A stretch of 64,000 bases of DNA from Rhodococcus tukisamuensis NBRC 100609 (GCF_001894985.1 NZ_BCXG01000013.1:62001-126000), one strand, 5' to 3'. Shown: positions 52,321 through 61,874, counted from the first letter of the stretch. A program made the numbers and translations. Notes: a model not told the origin generated them from the sequence alone.

Positions 52321-52415
52321 CCGCACGGTCCGCCGCACCCGCTCCCCCGTCCGTCGCCTCGGGCCTCGGCCCGAGAACACCTGCGGCACAGTATTCGACG
52401 CCACGGACGCACGCG

Positions 52416-52421
52416 TAGCCT
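52416..52421 (+). promoter_or_regulatory. -10 box of a leaderless bcp promoter
   Basis: TAGCCT is followed by CGGCAGT (seven bases) and the ATG of the peroxiredoxin gene. No ribosome site is visible, consistent with a leaderless message. Confidence 0.5.
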
Positions 52422-52428
52422 CGGCAGT

Positions 52429-52884
52429 ATGCAGACTGGACAGCAGGCACCCGACTTCGCACTCCCCGACCAGGACGGGACGGTTCGCACGCTAAGCGAA
52501 CTGGTCGCCGACGGCCCGCTGGTGCTGTTCTTCTACCCGGCCGCGAACACCCCGGGGTGCACCGCCGAGGCCTGCCACTTCCGCGACCTGGCCGCCGAGT
52601 TCACCGCGGTCGGGGCGTCGCGGGCCGGGATCAGCATCGACGCGGTGGCCAAGCAGGCGTCGTTCGCCGCCGCGAGGTCCTTCGACTACCCGCTGCTGTC
52701 CGACGAGGCGGGCACGGTCGCGGAGCAGTTCGGGGTGCGGCGCGGGCTGCTGGCAAAACTGTCGCCGGTCAAGCGCACCACCTTCGTCATCGACACCGAC
52801 CGCACGGTGCTGAAGGTGATCGCCAGCGAGGTGCGCATGAACGCCCACGCCGACCAGGCGCTGGAGTTCCTCCGCGCGCGCTGA
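52429..52884 (+). CDS. bcp: Peroxiredoxin, BCP/PrxQ type, 151 aa
   Basis: [20 protein letters not shown] and [20 protein letters not shown], with peroxidatic Cys and a second Cys five residues later as in two-cysteine PrxQ proteins; the rest follows [20 protein letters not shown] and [14 protein letters not shown]. It reduces hydroperoxides with thioredoxin as likely partner. The position next to trpE on the opposite strand corresponds to M. tuberculosis bcpB (Rv1608c). Confidence 0.92.
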   Translation: MQTGQQAPDFALPDQDGTVRTLSELVADGPLVLFFYPAANTPGCTAEACHFRDLAAEFTAVGASRAGISIDAVAKQASFAAARSFDYPLLSDEAGTVAEQFGVRRGLLAKLSPVKRTTFVIDTDRTVLKVIASEVRMNAHADQALEFLRAR

Positions 52885-52887
52885 ACC

Positions 52888-53670
52888 TCAGGCGACCTGG
52901 AGCGAACGCTTCGCCAGGCCCATCCAGAAGCCGTCGATCACCTGCGTCGGCACCTGTTCGGGGTTGCTCGACGCCCCGAGGGTGACGAACAGCGGCGCGA
53001 AGTGCTCGATGGTCGGGTGCGCGTACGGCATGCCGGGCGCCTTCGCCCGGAAGTCGATGAGTGCGTCGACGTCGGCCGCGGCGAGGCGTTCGCTCGCCCA
53101 CGCGTCGAACTCCGCGGACCAACCGGGTGCCTGCGCGTTCGGCGTCCAGTCCCGCAGGAACGGCAGGCCGTGGGTGGTGAAGCCCGAGCCGACGATCAGC
53201 ACGCCCTGCTCGCGCAGCGGCCGCAGCCTCTCGCCGAGGTGCAGCAGTCGCACCGGGTCGAGAGTGGGCATGGAGATCTGCAGGACCGGGATGTCGGCGT
53301 CGGGGTACATCACGGTCAGCGGGACATAGGCGCCGTGGTCGAGCCCGCGGCTCGGCTGCTCGGCGATGGGTTCGTTGTCGGGCATCAGCGCGGCAACCTG
53401 ACGGGCCAGGTCCGGCGCACCCGGCGACCGGTAGGTGACCCGGTAGTACTTCGGGTCGAAGCCACCGAAGTCGTAGGTGAGCGGCGTACCGGTGACGGTG
53501 GAGCCGATGGTGAGCGGCGCCGACTCCCAGTGCGCCGACACCACGAGGATGGCGGTCGGCCGGGGCAGGTCCCGCGCCCAGCCGCCGAGCTGAGAGACCC
53601 ACAGCGCGTCGTCGACGAGCGGGGGTGCACCATGACTGAGGTACAGCGCCGGCATTGCCTGGTCCGTCAT
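52888..53670 (-). CDS. DODA-type extradiol ring-cleavage dioxygenase family protein, 260 aa
   Basis: LigB-fold protein with metal-binding histidines in LYLSHGAPPLVDD, VVSAHWESAPLTIG and GSGFTTHGLPFLRDWTP, plus GLDHGAYVPLTVMYPDADIP. Such enzymes open catechol-type rings; YgiD/4,5-DOPA dioxygenase is the nearest type, but the physiological substrate is unknown. ATG 53670 has AAGGAG five bases upstream. The MarR gene is divergent and a perfect palindrome lies in between. It converges on bcp with three bases of gap. Confidence 0.87.
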   Translation of the reverse strand: MTDQAMPALYLSHGAPPLVDDALWVSQLGGWARDLPRPTAILVVSAHWESAPLTIGSTVTGTPLTYDFGGFDPKYYRVTYRSPGAPDLARQVAALMPDNEPIAEQPSRGLDHGAYVPLTVMYPDADIPVLQISMPTLDPVRLLHLGERLRPLREQGVLIVGSGFTTHGLPFLRDWTPNAQAPGWSAEFDAWASERLAAADVDALIDFRAKAPGMPYAHPTIEHFAPLFVTLGASSNPEQVPTQVIDGFWMGLAKRSLQVA

Positions 53671-53684
53671 TGCCACTCCTTAGA

Positions 53685-53696
53685 TTGAAGCTTCAA
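53685..53696. promoter_or_regulatory. Palindromic MarR-type operator
   Basis: TTGAAGCTTCAA is a perfect 12-bp palindrome, 15 bases upstream of the dioxygenase ATG and in the gap to the divergent MarR gene. This is a common architecture for MarR-type control of aromatic-compound or quinone-related enzymes. Confidence 0.6.
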
Positions 53697-53813
53697 CTAG
53701 CCTAAGGGTCAACGTCGGCGGACGCCAATTGTTCCCACCGGCCCGGCACCACCAGACCTGCGCCGAACGCGAGTTCGGCACGAGGCACGGTTCGAGACGA
53801 CACAGGATTCGAG

Positions 53814-54305
53814 ATGACGCGGGGTTCGGACATGACGCAGTGGTTGAGCAGCGAGCAGCAGGCCGCGTGGCGCGAGCTGGTGACCGTGATGACGCGGATG
53901 CCAGCGGCGCTGGACACCCAGCTGCAGCGCGACTCCGGGCTCACGCATTTCGAGTACTTCGTGCTGTCCGCACTCTCGGAGGCGCCCGAGCGCCGGCTCC
54001 AGCTCAGCGTCCTCGCCGCGCGGGCGAACGCGTCGCTCTCGCGGCTCTCGCACGTGGTCACCAAGCTGGAGAAGGCCGGCTGGGTGCGGCGCGCGAGCAT
54101 CGTCGGCGCCCGCGGGTCGCTGGCCGTCCTCACCGACGCCGGGTACGACAAGGTGGTCGAGGCGGCGCCGGGCCACGTGGCGACCGTGCGGGCGCTGCTC
54201 TTCGACGGACTCGACGACGCTCAGGTACGCGAGTTGCTCGCACTGGGCACCGCGATGGTCACCCAACTCGACAAGGGCATCGCCGGCGGCGCCGGCAAGG
54301 CCTGA
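53814..54305 (+). CDS. MarR family transcriptional regulator, 163 aa
   Basis: The winged helix-turn-helix is LTHFEYFVLSALSEAPERRL, AARANASLSRLSHVVTKLEK and GWVRRASIVGARGSLAVLTD. Dimerisation helices are at both ends. It probably controls the divergent dioxygenase through the 53685-53696 palindrome, responding to an aromatic ligand. An internal ATG at 53832 is an alternative start; neither has a strong ribosome site. Confidence 0.9.
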   Translation: MTRGSDMTQWLSSEQQAAWRELVTVMTRMPAALDTQLQRDSGLTHFEYFVLSALSEAPERRLQLSVLAARANASLSRLSHVVTKLEKAGWVRRASIVGARGSLAVLTDAGYDKVVEAAPGHVATVRALLFDGLDDAQVRELLALGTAMVTQLDKGIAGGAGKA

Positions 54306-54306
54306 G

Positions 54307-54486
54307 TCAGCCGAGCGGGACGCCGCCGACGCCCCAGTTCTCGCGCGGCACGTCGGTCAGCGTCACCCACACCTGGGCCGGGTTCTTCCCGGTCGCCTCG
54401 GCGTACGCCTTTGTGACGGCCTCGATGGTGGCGCGCTTCTGCTCGGCGGTCAGTCCGGGCGTCTGGCTGATCTGAATGAGGGGCAT
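54307..54486 (-). CDS. 4-oxalocrotonate tautomerase family enzyme, 59 aa
   Basis: The start ATG 54486 puts Pro right after Met (MPLIQISQTPGL), as required for the catalytic N-terminal proline, followed by TAEQKRATIEAVTKAYAEAT and WVTLTDVPRENWGVGG. The 59-residue length is that of the short tautomerase subunits that form hexamers. A longer reading from 54519 would hide the proline and is unlikely. It may act with the neighbouring ring-cleavage dioxygenase in an aromatic pathway, but it could also be independent. Confidence 0.88.
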   Translation of the reverse strand: MPLIQISQTPGLTAEQKRATIEAVTKAYAEATGKNPAQVWVTLTDVPRENWGVGGVPLG

Positions 54487-54522
54487 ATAAAGCATTGTGC
54501 CACCATCAGATTCATGCACCGG

Positions 54523-55161
54523 TCACAGCAGTGAGGACCAGTACGAGTAGAAGCGATGGATCACCAGCCCGCCCACGGCAAGCGCCCACACCGTCACCGG
54601 CACCACGTGGTTTCCGTTGGCGGACAGCACTTCCGCCCGCACCGGGCGGGTGAAGGTGCCGCGGCGGAGGTTGCGCAGCGTGACGTACCAGAAGACCGGC
54701 ACGGTCACCGCCCACACGACCATGCAGTACGGGCACAGGGCTCCGATGACGTAGAGGCTCTGCACGATCAGCCAGTGCACGAACACGACCGCCGCGCTCA
54801 CCCCCGCCTGCAGGCCCAGCCAGTACCAGCGGGCGAAGCGGGCCCCGGCGAGCAGCCCGGCGCCGGTGGCCGCGACCACCGCGAACCCGGCGATGCCGAG
54901 CAGCGAGTTGGGGAACCCGAACACGGATGCCTGCGGGGTCTCCATCACCGAGCCGCAGTTGAGGACCGGGTTCAGGCTGCAGGTCGGGATGTAGCCGGGA
55001 TCCGCGACGAGCGCGAGCTTCTCGACGGTGAGCACGAACGAGGCGATGGCGCCGACGAGGCCGCCGATCAGCAGCAGCCAGGGCAGAGACCGCTCGAACG
55101 GTGCACCGTCACCCGACTCGGCGACGGTGGGCGCCTCAGCCGAGGGCGGCGTCGAGCGCAT
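54523..55161 (-). CDS. Vitamin K epoxide reductase (VKOR) family protein, 212 aa
   Basis: A four- to five-helix membrane protein with the loop cysteines in PTCSLNPVLNCGSVM and the active CxxC in GALCPYCMVVWA. Actinobacterial VKOR reoxidises DsbA-like proteins using menaquinone, so that secreted proteins gain disulfides. The gene overlaps the DsbA-like gene by 26 bases, supporting a working pair. Confidence 0.9.
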   Translation of the reverse strand: MRSTPPSAEAPTVAESGDGAPFERSLPWLLLIGGLVGAIASFVLTVEKLALVADPGYIPTCSLNPVLNCGSVMETPQASVFGFPNSLLGIAGFAVVAATGAGLLAGARFARWYWLGLQAGVSAAVVFVHWLIVQSLYVIGALCPYCMVVWAVTVPVFWYVTLRNLRRGTFTRPVRAEVLSANGNHVVPVTVWALAVGGLVIHRFYSYWSSLL

Positions 55162-55789
55162 CGACGAGGTCCTGGTGGTACGAGGCGTCGACCCGCTGGC
55201 CGTCGACGAAGAACGTCGGGGTGCCGGTCACCCCGAGGGCCTGCCCGTCTGCGACGTCGGCGGCGACCCGCGCCGCCGTCGCCGGGTCGGCGTAGGCGGC
55301 ATCGAAGGCCGCCAGGTCGAGCCCCAGATCGGCGGCGAAGCCCCGGAAGACGTCGTCCTTCGGGATCCGCTGCTCACCCCACTGCGCCTGCGCCTCGTAC
55401 ATCCGCTGGTACATCTGCTCGAACCTGCCCTGCTGGGCGGCGGCCTCCACGGCCCGGGCCGCGCGCTCGCCGTTGAAGTGACCGGGCATCGGGAAGTAGC
55501 GCACCACGAAGCTCACCCGGTCGCCGTACTCGGCGCGCAGCTCCTCGATCGAGGAGTGCGCCGCCCCGCAGGCCTCACACTCGAAGTCCAGGAACTCCAC
55601 GAACGTCACGCTGCCGTCCGGCGTGGAGGAGAGCCGGTGGCTGTCCGGGCGCACCAGCACCGTTGCGTCGACACCACCGCCGGCACTGTCCTCGCCTCCG
55701 GTGTCCGAGCGGCCGAAGAACAACAACGACGCGACGCCCAGGACGAAGACCACGACCAACGCCAGCGAGATCCTCACGCCGCGGGTCAT
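55136..55789 (-). CDS. DsbA-like thioredoxin-fold disulfide oxidoreductase, membrane-anchored, 217 aa
   Basis: An N-terminal anchor (ISLALVVVFVLGVASLLFF) precedes the DsbA domain with the active site FLDFECEACGAAHSSIEEL (CEAC), VRYFPMPGHFNGERAARAVE and the cis-Pro loop GVTGTPTFFVDGQ. It introduces disulfides into exported proteins and would be reoxidised by the VKOR encoded immediately downstream. The active site CEAC differs from the CPHC of E. coli DsbA. Confidence 0.9.
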   Translation of the reverse strand: MTRGVRISLALVVVFVLGVASLLFFGRSDTGGEDSAGGGVDATVLVRPDSHRLSSTPDGSVTFVEFLDFECEACGAAHSSIEELRAEYGDRVSFVVRYFPMPGHFNGERAARAVEAAAQQGRFEQMYQRMYEAQAQWGEQRIPKDDVFRGFAADLGLDLAAFDAAYADPATAARVAADVADGQALGVTGTPTFFVDGQRVDASYHQDLVDALDAALG

Positions 55790-55944
55790 CGGCCCACCCG
55801 TGACGTCGAGAGCGTCGAAACAGGCAAACGAGGCGAAGCAGGCATGGGCGCCATGCTAGCGAGCACAGCGCGGCTCGACGCACCCGGGCCGACGGCGACG
55901 GTCAACCCGTCCGCGTGCGCCTGCCCGCCATGCGGGCGCCATCC

Positions 55945-57021
55945 TCACGGCATCCCCGCGGTCGCCCGCAGGACCCTGAGGAGCTGCGTCGCGTACTCCG
56001 GGGCGACCCGGTACCCGCCGTCGGCGGCGGCGATGTTCCCGCGTTCCACCTTCGCGTCCCACCAGTCCCGCAGGAACCCTTCCGCGAACCCTCCAGTGCA
56101 GAATCCGTACGGGTCGGCGACGAACGAGGTGGTGATCATGAGGGTGTAGCAGGGCCGCTCGTAGTCGTCCTGCCCCTCGGCCCGGTTCACGAAGTCCTCG
56201 AACGACGTTGCGGTGGTCAGGTGCGAGTAGAGCCAGAACAGGACGTCGTACATCAGCCACGAGTCGCCGTCCGCGTGGAGCGCGAAAAACCCCTTCTCCG
56301 TGACGATCCGCTCGGCTAGAGCGCGGATCAGCACCCCGCCGTCCGGCAGACCCGCCTCCAGGGCGCGGCGGAGGATCGGCGAGAACGTACCGTGCCGCAC
56401 AGTCGCGAGATCGGCCTGCAACGTCTCCCCGGCGTCGTCGAACTCGTCCTCGCCCACCAGGCCGCGAACGAAGGTCGCGAAGTCGGGCGCGACCACGGTG
56501 ATGCGATAGTCGAACTCCTGGTCGACGTGGACGACCCGAGGCTCGCCGTGCGGGCCACAGGCACGGTAGTCGAGCATGATCTGCTCGTGCCCGGCGCTCG
56601 GGGTGTCGGCGACACCGATGCCGATGTCCGGGTACCCCCACTCGTCCCGCAGGAACGTCGAGCCGAGCTCCCCGCACAGCGACCACGTCGCGGTACGGCC
56701 GATCGCATACAGACCGCTGATCTGGATGTGGTCCTCGGCCCAGCTCGTCGACGTGTCCATCGGAAAGCAGGGTCGCTCGACCATTCCGCCGTTGTGCATC
56801 CGAGCCAACTCCACGTAGGAGTCCGGGAGCCGGTACCCGCCCAGCTCCTCCTCGATCGACGCGATCAGCTCGTCGGTCGGCGCGGACTCGACGTAGTTCT
56901 CCCGCGAGTACTCGCCGTCGTCCCAGAAGCCCTCGAAGTCGACGCCGTCGAAATGCCCTGTGGTGCGCGTGAACCCGTCGGCCCCACGGCCGTCCGGTCC
57001 GGCGGAACTGACGTCCTTCAC
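55945..57021 (-). CDS. SMI1/KNR4 (SUKH) family protein, 358 aa
   Basis: The N-terminal part TDELIASIEEELGGYRLPDS, YVELARMHNGGMVERPCFP and later EWGYPDIGIGVADTPSAG match the SUKH fold, with IGRTATWSLCGELGS and MLDYRACGPHGEPRVVHVDQ. SUKH proteins are often immunity proteins against polymorphic toxins, but the domain also occurs alone and no toxin gene is adjacent. A further C-terminal region of about 150 residues is unassigned. It lies inside the his-trp block as an accessory gene. Confidence 0.82.
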   Translation of the reverse strand: MKDVSSAGPDGRGADGFTRTTGHFDGVDFEGFWDDGEYSRENYVESAPTDELIASIEEELGGYRLPDSYVELARMHNGGMVERPCFPMDTSTSWAEDHIQISGLYAIGRTATWSLCGELGSTFLRDEWGYPDIGIGVADTPSAGHEQIMLDYRACGPHGEPRVVHVDQEFDYRITVVAPDFATFVRGLVGEDEFDDAGETLQADLATVRHGTFSPILRRALEAGLPDGGVLIRALAERIVTEKGFFALHADGDSWLMYDVLFWLYSHLTTATSFEDFVNRAEGQDDYERPCYTLMITTSFVADPYGFCTGGFAEGFLRDWWDAKVERGNIAAADGGYRVAPEYATQLLRVLRATAGMP

Positions 57022-57136
57022 AGTCGCGGGTGTCCTTTCAGGCTCGGCGGACCGACCCGGACCGCCGACGTGCCGATCCGCGACCTGCGGATGCAGGCGG
57101 GCACCGAGCGAGGGGGCGAGTATCGTCGCCTCGACG

Positions 57137-57481
57137 TCAGGGGCGGGCGAGCAGGACGTCGGTGTCGAAGCAGGTGTGCGTGCCGGTGTGGCAGGCCGCG
57201 CCCTCCTGGTCGACGATCAGCAGCACGCTGTCGCCGTCGCAGTCGAGGCGCACCTCGTGCACGTACTGGGTGTGCCCGGAGGTCTCCCCCTTGACCCAGT
57301 ACTGCTGGCGCGAACGCGAGTAGTACGTGCCCTTACGGGTTTCCAGCGTGCGGGCCAGCGCCTCGTCGTCCATCCACGCCACCATCAGCACGTCGCCGGT
57401 GGAGCGCTCCTGGGCGACGGCACTGAACAGGCCGGCGTCGTTTCGCTTGAGCCGCGCGGCAATCGCGGGATCCAGACTCAT
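57137..57481 (-). CDS. hisI: Phosphoribosyl-AMP cyclohydrolase, 114 aa
   Basis: [20 protein letters not shown], the Tyr/Ser/Arg-rich [20 protein letters not shown], and the metal-binding [20 protein letters not shown] with CHTGTHTCF identify HisI. It opens the adenine ring of PR-AMP in step three of histidine synthesis. The gene is monofunctional (no HisE domain) and begins with ATGA overlap of hisF. Confidence 0.95.
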   Translation of the reverse strand: MSLDPAIAARLKRNDAGLFSAVAQERSTGDVLMVAWMDDEALARTLETRKGTYYSRSRQQYWVKGETSGHTQYVHEVRLDCDGDSVLLIVDQEGAACHTGTHTCFDTDVLLARP

Positions 57482-58251
57482 CGGACGGTGATCCCCTCTC
57501 CGCGCATGGCGGTCTTGACGTCGGCGATGGTCAGGTCGCCGAAGTGGAACACGCTGGCCGCGAGCACCGCGTCCGCGCCGGCCTGCACGGCGGGCGCGAA
57601 GTGCTCCACCGCGCCGGCGCCGCCGCTGGCGATCACCGGGACGTGCACGGCCGCGCGCACCGCGCGGATCATCCGCAGGTCGAACCCGACCTTGGTGCCG
57701 TCGGCGTCCATCGAGTTCAGCAGGATCTCCCCCACGCCCAGCTCGGCGCCGCGCTGCGCCCACTCGACGGCGTCGATCCCGGTGCCGCGGCGACCGCCGT
57801 GGGTGGTCACCTCCCAGCCCGACGGCGTGGGCGGCTGGCCCTCGGGCACGGTGCGGGCGTCGACCGACAGCACGATGCACTGCGAGCCGAACCGCGCGCT
57901 GAGCTCGCGCAGCAGCTCCGGCCGCGCGATCGCGGCGGTGTTGACGCTGACCTTGTCCGCGCCCGCGCGCAGCAGCCGGTCCACGTCCTGCTCCGTGCGC
58001 ACGCCGCCGCCGACGGTGAGCGGGATGAACACCTGCTCGGCGGTGCGGGTGACCACGTCGAGCATGGTCCCGCGCTCGGAGGTGGACGCCGTCACGTCCA
58101 GGAACGTCAGCTCGTCGGCGCCCTGCGCGTCGTACGCCGCCGCCAGTTCCACGGGATCGCCTGCGTCACGCAGGTTCTCGAAGTTGACGCCCTTCACCAC
58201 GCGGCCCGCGTCCACGTCCAGACACGGGATGACCCGCACCGCCACCGTCAT
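57478..58251 (-). CDS. hisF: Imidazole glycerol phosphate synthase cyclase subunit, 257 aa
   Basis: The barrel starts [20 protein letters not shown] with the catalytic Asp, and the second Asp is in [34 protein letters not shown] and [14 protein letters not shown] follow. Using ammonia from HisH it makes IGP and AICAR. It overlaps hisI by four bases and follows hisN by six. Confidence 0.96.
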   Translation of the reverse strand: MTVAVRVIPCLDVDAGRVVKGVNFENLRDAGDPVELAAAYDAQGADELTFLDVTASTSERGTMLDVVTRTAEQVFIPLTVGGGVRTEQDVDRLLRAGADKVSVNTAAIARPELLRELSARFGSQCIVLSVDARTVPEGQPPTPSGWEVTTHGGRRGTGIDAVEWAQRGAELGVGEILLNSMDADGTKVGFDLRMIRAVRAAVHVPVIASGGAGAVEHFAPAVQAGADAVLAASVFHFGDLTIADVKTAMRGEGITVR

Positions 58252-58257
58252 CGTTGG

Positions 58258-59058
58258 TCAGCCTTCCTTCACCGTTCGCAAGATCTCGAGTACTTCGTCG
58301 TGCACGCCCGGAGCCGCCGCCAGCACCGAGCCGGAACCCAGATGCCAGGGCGCGCCGTCCAGGTCGGTCACCACCCCGCCGGCCGCCCTCACCAGCGCCA
58401 CACCGGGCGCGTTGTCCCACGGGTGGTACCCGTAGACCACCGCTGCCCCGAGCACCCCGGCCGCCACGAACGCCAGGTCCACCCCGGTGCTGCCGTGCAC
58501 CCGGATCCGGCGCGAGGTGCGGCTGAGCTGTTCGAGCACGTCCGCCCGCAGCCGGCCCGGGATCGGTCCGCGCCCGTCCACGTTGAACGCGCCGAGCCCG
58601 ACCAGCGAGTCGGTCAGCCGTGCCGGTTCCAGTCTCGCGACCGGGCTTCCGTTGCACAACACCGGGCCGTCGACGGAGGCGGCGTAGCGGCGGCCGAGCA
58701 TCGGCAGCCAGGTCAGCCCCAGCACCGGGACCCCGTCGCGCAGCAGCGCCAGCAGGATTCCCGCGGTCGGCAGACCCGACGAGTAGTTCAGGGTGCCGTC
58801 GATGGGGTCGACCACCCAGACGGTGCCGGTCGCCAGTTCCGGGCCGCCGAACTCCTCGCCGTGCACGGGGATACCGGTGCGCTCGGTCAGTTCGGCGACG
58901 ATGCGCTGCTCGAGCTCGAGGTCCAGGGCCGTGGCGAAGTCGCGCGGGCCCTTGTCCACCGCGCTCGGCGCCCCCACCCCGGCGACGAACCGTTCGCTGA
59001 CCCCGTCCAGGACGGCGGAGGCGACCGCGAGCAGCTCGTCGAGCCGGGCGGGGGTCAT
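58258..59058 (-). CDS. hisN: Inositol monophosphatase-type histidinol-phosphatase, 266 aa
   Basis: The metal site shows GEEFGG, VWVVDPIDGTLNYSSGLP and GYHPWDNAPGVALVRAAGG, typical of the IMPase superfamily. In actinobacteria this family supplies histidinol-phosphate phosphatase, and HisB here is only the dehydratase, so a phosphatase is needed. M. tuberculosis has ImpA at this place, so inositol-phosphate phosphatase activity is also possible. It lies four bases from hisA and six from hisF. Confidence 0.85.
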   Translation of the reverse strand: MTPARLDELLAVASAVLDGVSERFVAGVGAPSAVDKGPRDFATALDLELEQRIVAELTERTGIPVHGEEFGGPELATGTVWVVDPIDGTLNYSSGLPTAGILLALLRDGVPVLGLTWLPMLGRRYAASVDGPVLCNGSPVARLEPARLTDSLVGLGAFNVDGRGPIPGRLRADVLEQLSRTSRRIRVHGSTGVDLAFVAAGVLGAAVVYGYHPWDNAPGVALVRAAGGVVTDLDGAPWHLGSGSVLAAAPGVHDEVLEILRTVKEG

Positions 59059-59062
59059 CGGA

Positions 59063-59797
59063 CTAACCGGCGACCGCGGCGAGGGCCTCGGGCAGCGTGA
59101 ACCGGCCCGCGTACAGCGCCTTGCCGATGATCGCGCCCTCGACGCCCTGTCCGGTCAGAGCGGCGATCGCGATGACGTCGTCGAGCACGGAGATGCCGCC
59201 CGAGGCGACGACCGGGGCGTCGGTGACCGCGCACACCTGCGCGAGCAGGTCCAGGTTCGGGCCGGTCAGGGTGCCGTCCTTGGAGACGTCGGTGACGACG
59301 TAACGGGCGCAGCCCTCGCGGTCGAGGCGGGCGAGGGTCTCGAACAGGTCGCCACCCTCGGTCACCCAGCCGCGGCCGCGCAGCTGGTAACCGCCGTCGG
59401 TCTGCCGCACGTCGAGCCCGACGGCGATCTTGTCGCCGTACCGGGCGATGGCGCTCGCGCACCACTCGGGGTTCTCGATGGCGGCGGTGCCGAGGTTGAC
59501 GCGACCGCAGCCCGTGGCCAGAGCGGCCTCGAGGGTCTCGTCGTCGCGGATGCCGCCGGACAGCTCCACCTTGACGTCGAGCTCGCCGATCACGTCGACA
59601 AGCAGGTCGCGGTTGGATCCGCGGCCGAAGGCGGCGTCGAGGTCCACCAGGTGCACCCACTCGGCACCGGCGTTCTGCCAGGCGAGGGCGGCGTCGCGGG
59701 GCGAGCCGTAATTGGTCTCGCTACCTGCCTCCCCCTGAACGAGGCGGACGGCTTGTCCGTCGACGACATCAACAGCAGGCAAAAGGACCAGGCTCAC
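59063..59797 (-). CDS. hisA: HisA/PriA: ProFAR isomerase, probably also phosphoribosylanthranilate isomerase, 244 aa
   Basis: The barrel has [20 protein letters not shown] with the first Asp, [14 protein letters not shown] and [20 protein letters not shown] with the second. [17 protein letters not shown] contains the Arg-Gly-Trp segment seen in actinobacterial PriA, which acts in both histidine and tryptophan synthesis. The window has trpE, trpC, trpB and trpA but no trpF, which fits dual function. GTG 59797 lies seven bases after a TAGGGT box. Confidence 0.93.
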   Translation of the reverse strand: MSLVLLPAVDVVDGQAVRLVQGEAGSETNYGSPRDAALAWQNAGAEWVHLVDLDAAFGRGSNRDLLVDVIGELDVKVELSGGIRDDETLEAALATGCGRVNLGTAAIENPEWCASAIARYGDKIAVGLDVRQTDGGYQLRGRGWVTEGGDLFETLARLDREGCARYVVTDVSKDGTLTGPNLDLLAQVCAVTDAPVVASGGISVLDDVIAIAALTGQGVEGAIIGKALYAGRFTLPEALAAVAG

Positions 59798-59804
59798 TGC
59801 GCCA

Positions 59805-59810
59805 ACCCTA
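59805..59810 (-). promoter_or_regulatory. -10 box of a possible internal leaderless hisA promoter
   Basis: TAGGGT on the minus strand, then TGGCGCA, then the hisA GTG. It may allow hisA-hisN-hisF-hisI to be expressed apart from the upstream his genes, useful if HisA also serves tryptophan synthesis. Confidence 0.42.
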
Positions 59811-59815
59811 GTGCG

Positions 59816-60070
59816 TCACGCCGACGGGCCGGTCCCCGGGTCGTCGTCGGCTTCGTCGAGGGCGCGGCGGGTCAGCCGGGTGGACACCAGGCCCATCGCG
59901 GCGATGGCGCCGACGACCCCTGCCAGCACGATGACCAGCCCGATTCCTGGTCCCGGCCGGAGCACCGCAACCAGGATCGTCGCCACCAGCAGGACGGTGG
60001 CCGCGCTGCCGAGCGAGAGCAGCGCGAGCCACCCGAACGAGAGCCCGCGACCGCCCCGCGGCGCACTCAC
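59816..60070 (-). CDS. Small membrane protein in the his operon, 84 aa
   Basis: Two hydrophobic segments ([20 protein letters not shown] and [19 protein letters not shown]) are joined by a short loop with RPGP, with a cytosolic tail [19 protein letters not shown] 60070 overlaps the hisH stop as GTGA, so it is translated with hisH. Its function is unknown. A longer frame running into hisH is spurious. Confidence 0.65.
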   Translation of the reverse strand: MSAPRGGRGLSFGWLALLSLGSAATVLLVATILVAVLRPGPGIGLVIVLAGVVGAIAAMGLVSTRLTRRALDEADDDPGTGPSA

Positions 60071-60696
60071 AGACTGCGGACCCAGTTCTCCAGGAGTGTG
60101 GCGCCGGCGTCCCCGGACTTCTCGGGGTGGAACTGGGTGGCCGAGAGCGCGCCGTTCTCGACCGCGGCCAGGAACCGTCCGCCGTGGTCGGCCCAGGTGA
60201 GCTTCGGCGCGGCGATCACCTCCGGATCCGCCAGTTCCCACTTCTGCACCGCGTACGAATGCACGAAGTAGAAGCGGGTGTCGGCGTCGATGCCGGCGAA
60301 CAACACGCTGTCCGCGGGCGCCTCGAGGGTGTTCCAGCCCATGTGCGGGAGCACGTCGGCCTGCAGGCGCTCGACGGTTCCGGGCCATTCCCCGCAGCCC
60401 TCGACGTCGACACCGTGCTCGACGCCTCGCTCGAAGAGGATCTGCATGCCGACGCAGATGCCGAGGACCGGCCGGCCGCCGGCGAGGCGCTGGCCGATGA
60501 TCCGCTCGCCGCGGACCGCGTGCAGGCCCTCCATGCAGGCGCCGAACGCGCCGACGCCGGGCACCAGCAGGCCGTCGGCGGCCAGGGCCACCTTCGGGTC
60601 GGAGGTCACCTCGACGTCCGCGCCGACGCGGGCGAGGGCCCGCTGCGCGGAGTGGAGGTTGCCGGAGCCGTAGTCGAGGAGGGCGACGGAGGTCAT
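60067..60696 (-). CDS. hisH: Imidazole glycerol phosphate synthase glutaminase subunit, 209 aa
   Basis: A class-I glutamine amidotransferase: [36 protein letters not shown], the nucleophile in [20 protein letters not shown], and the His-Glu pair in [14 protein letters not shown]. It supplies ammonia to HisF, encoded 1.8 kb downstream. Its start overlaps the MFS gene by four bases. Confidence 0.96.
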   Translation of the reverse strand: MTSVALLDYGSGNLHSAQRALARVGADVEVTSDPKVALAADGLLVPGVGAFGACMEGLHAVRGERIIGQRLAGGRPVLGICVGMQILFERGVEHGVDVEGCGEWPGTVERLQADVLPHMGWNTLEAPADSVLFAGIDADTRFYFVHSYAVQKWELADPEVIAAPKLTWADHGGRFLAAVENGALSATQFHPEKSGDAGATLLENWVRSL

Positions 60697-61874
60697 GGCT
60701 CGACTCTATCGGCCCGCGGCGCCGCTTGAATCGTCCGGCCCAGCGCGACCGGAATCACCGCCACGATGCCGGCGGCGGCGACCGCGAACACCCACGGGTA
60801 GCCCGCGATCCCGGCGACCACGCCGAGCGCGAGCGCGCCGATCCCCGTGCCCGCGTCGTAGCTGATGTTCCAGGCCGCACTCGCCGCACCGAAACGGGCC
60901 GGACCGGCCGCCGCGAACAGCGTCACCAGCGCCTCGTTCTGGACCGCGCCGAACCCGATGCCGAAGGCGACGGACCCGGCGAGCAGCAGCGACACCCGGC
61001 CGCCGTCCTGAACCCCGAGCGCGAACAGCGCGGCACCAAGCGCGCCACAGGCCAAGGCGGGCACCATGATCCGGCCGAGGCCGATCCGGTCGACCAGCAC
61101 CCCGGCGCCGTAACGTCCCACCAGGATGGCGCCGCTGACCACCGCGAGCGCGACACCCGCGATCGCGGCCCGGTCCCCGACCGCGATCGGCAGCAGGCTC
61201 GACACCCCGCCGTACGCGGACGCCACCATCAGCATCGCCAGGCACGGCGCCAGCAGCACGCTCGCAGGCAGGCGACGCACCCCGCCGGGCCCGCCGTGGG
61301 CCCGCGGGATCGACGGCAACGCCACGATGGAGACGATCGACAGCAACGGCACCAGCGCGCCGAGCACGAACACCACCGACTCGTGGCCGCCGCCGAACAG
61401 CGCCAGACCGAGTGGCAGCGCGACCATCTGGGACGCGGACACGGCGATGCCCTGGGCGCCGGTGGCCCGACCGAGCAGTCGTTTCGGCGCGAGCTCCGCG
61501 ATCAGCGCGCTGCCCGCCACCGTCACCAGGCCGAACCCGACCCCGCGCACCGCGGAGATCGCCAGCGCGGGAACCGGATCGGTGGAGAGCAGGAACGCCA
61601 GCGTCGGCGCCCCGAGCAGCAGGCAGCCGACGGCGAGCACCCAGCGGTGCCCCCAGGTCCGCAGCAGCGCGGGCACCGCCAGCTGGGTGAGCACCGTGGT
61701 GGCCATGAAGATCGCGGTGCTCGCCCCGGCCAGGGCGTCCGAGCCACCCGAGCGCGAGATCGCCAACGGCACCACCGGCAACAGCAACGACCAGCCGCCG
61801 AAGGTGGTGGCGCCCATCAGCAGTGCGACCGGCAACCCGGGCGTGCGGAGCAGCCCGGCTGTCCCGGCAGGCAC
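60693..61874 (-). CDS. MFS transporter, about 393 aa
   Basis: Twelve hydrophobic helices; [18 protein letters not shown] and [20 protein letters not shown] at the N-half, [20 protein letters not shown] (an MFS loop motif) in the second half. GTG 61874 overlaps the stop of the preceding small gene (TAGTG). The family includes drug and metabolite exporters; its placement within the his operon does not show the substrate. Confidence 0.87.
   Translation of the reverse strand: MPAGTAGLLRTPGLPVALLMGATTFGGWSLLLPVVPLAISRSGGSDALAGASTAIFMATTVLTQLAVPALLRTWGHRWVLAVGCLLLGAPTLAFLLSTDPVPALAISAVRGVGFGLVTVAGSALIAELAPKRLLGRATGAQGIAVSASQMVALPLGLALFGGGHESVVFVLGALVPLLSIVSIVALPSIPRAHGGPGGVRRLPASVLLAPCLAMLMVASAYGGVSSLLPIAVGDRAAIAGVALAVVSGAILVGRYGAGVLVDRIGLGRIMVPALACGALGAALFALGVQDGGRVSLLLAGSVAFGIGFGAVQNEALVTLFAAAGPARFGAASAAWNISYDAGTGIGALALGVVAGIAGYPWVFAVAAAGIVAVIPVALGRTIQAAPRADRVEP

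Noticed and set aside
50191-52404. A 737-residue TrpE including the upstream ORF and the repeat
   Set aside because: The frame is open, but TrpE family length is about 515-525 residues and the conserved part starts after 51768. I kept trpE separate and reported the fusion possibility as a finding.
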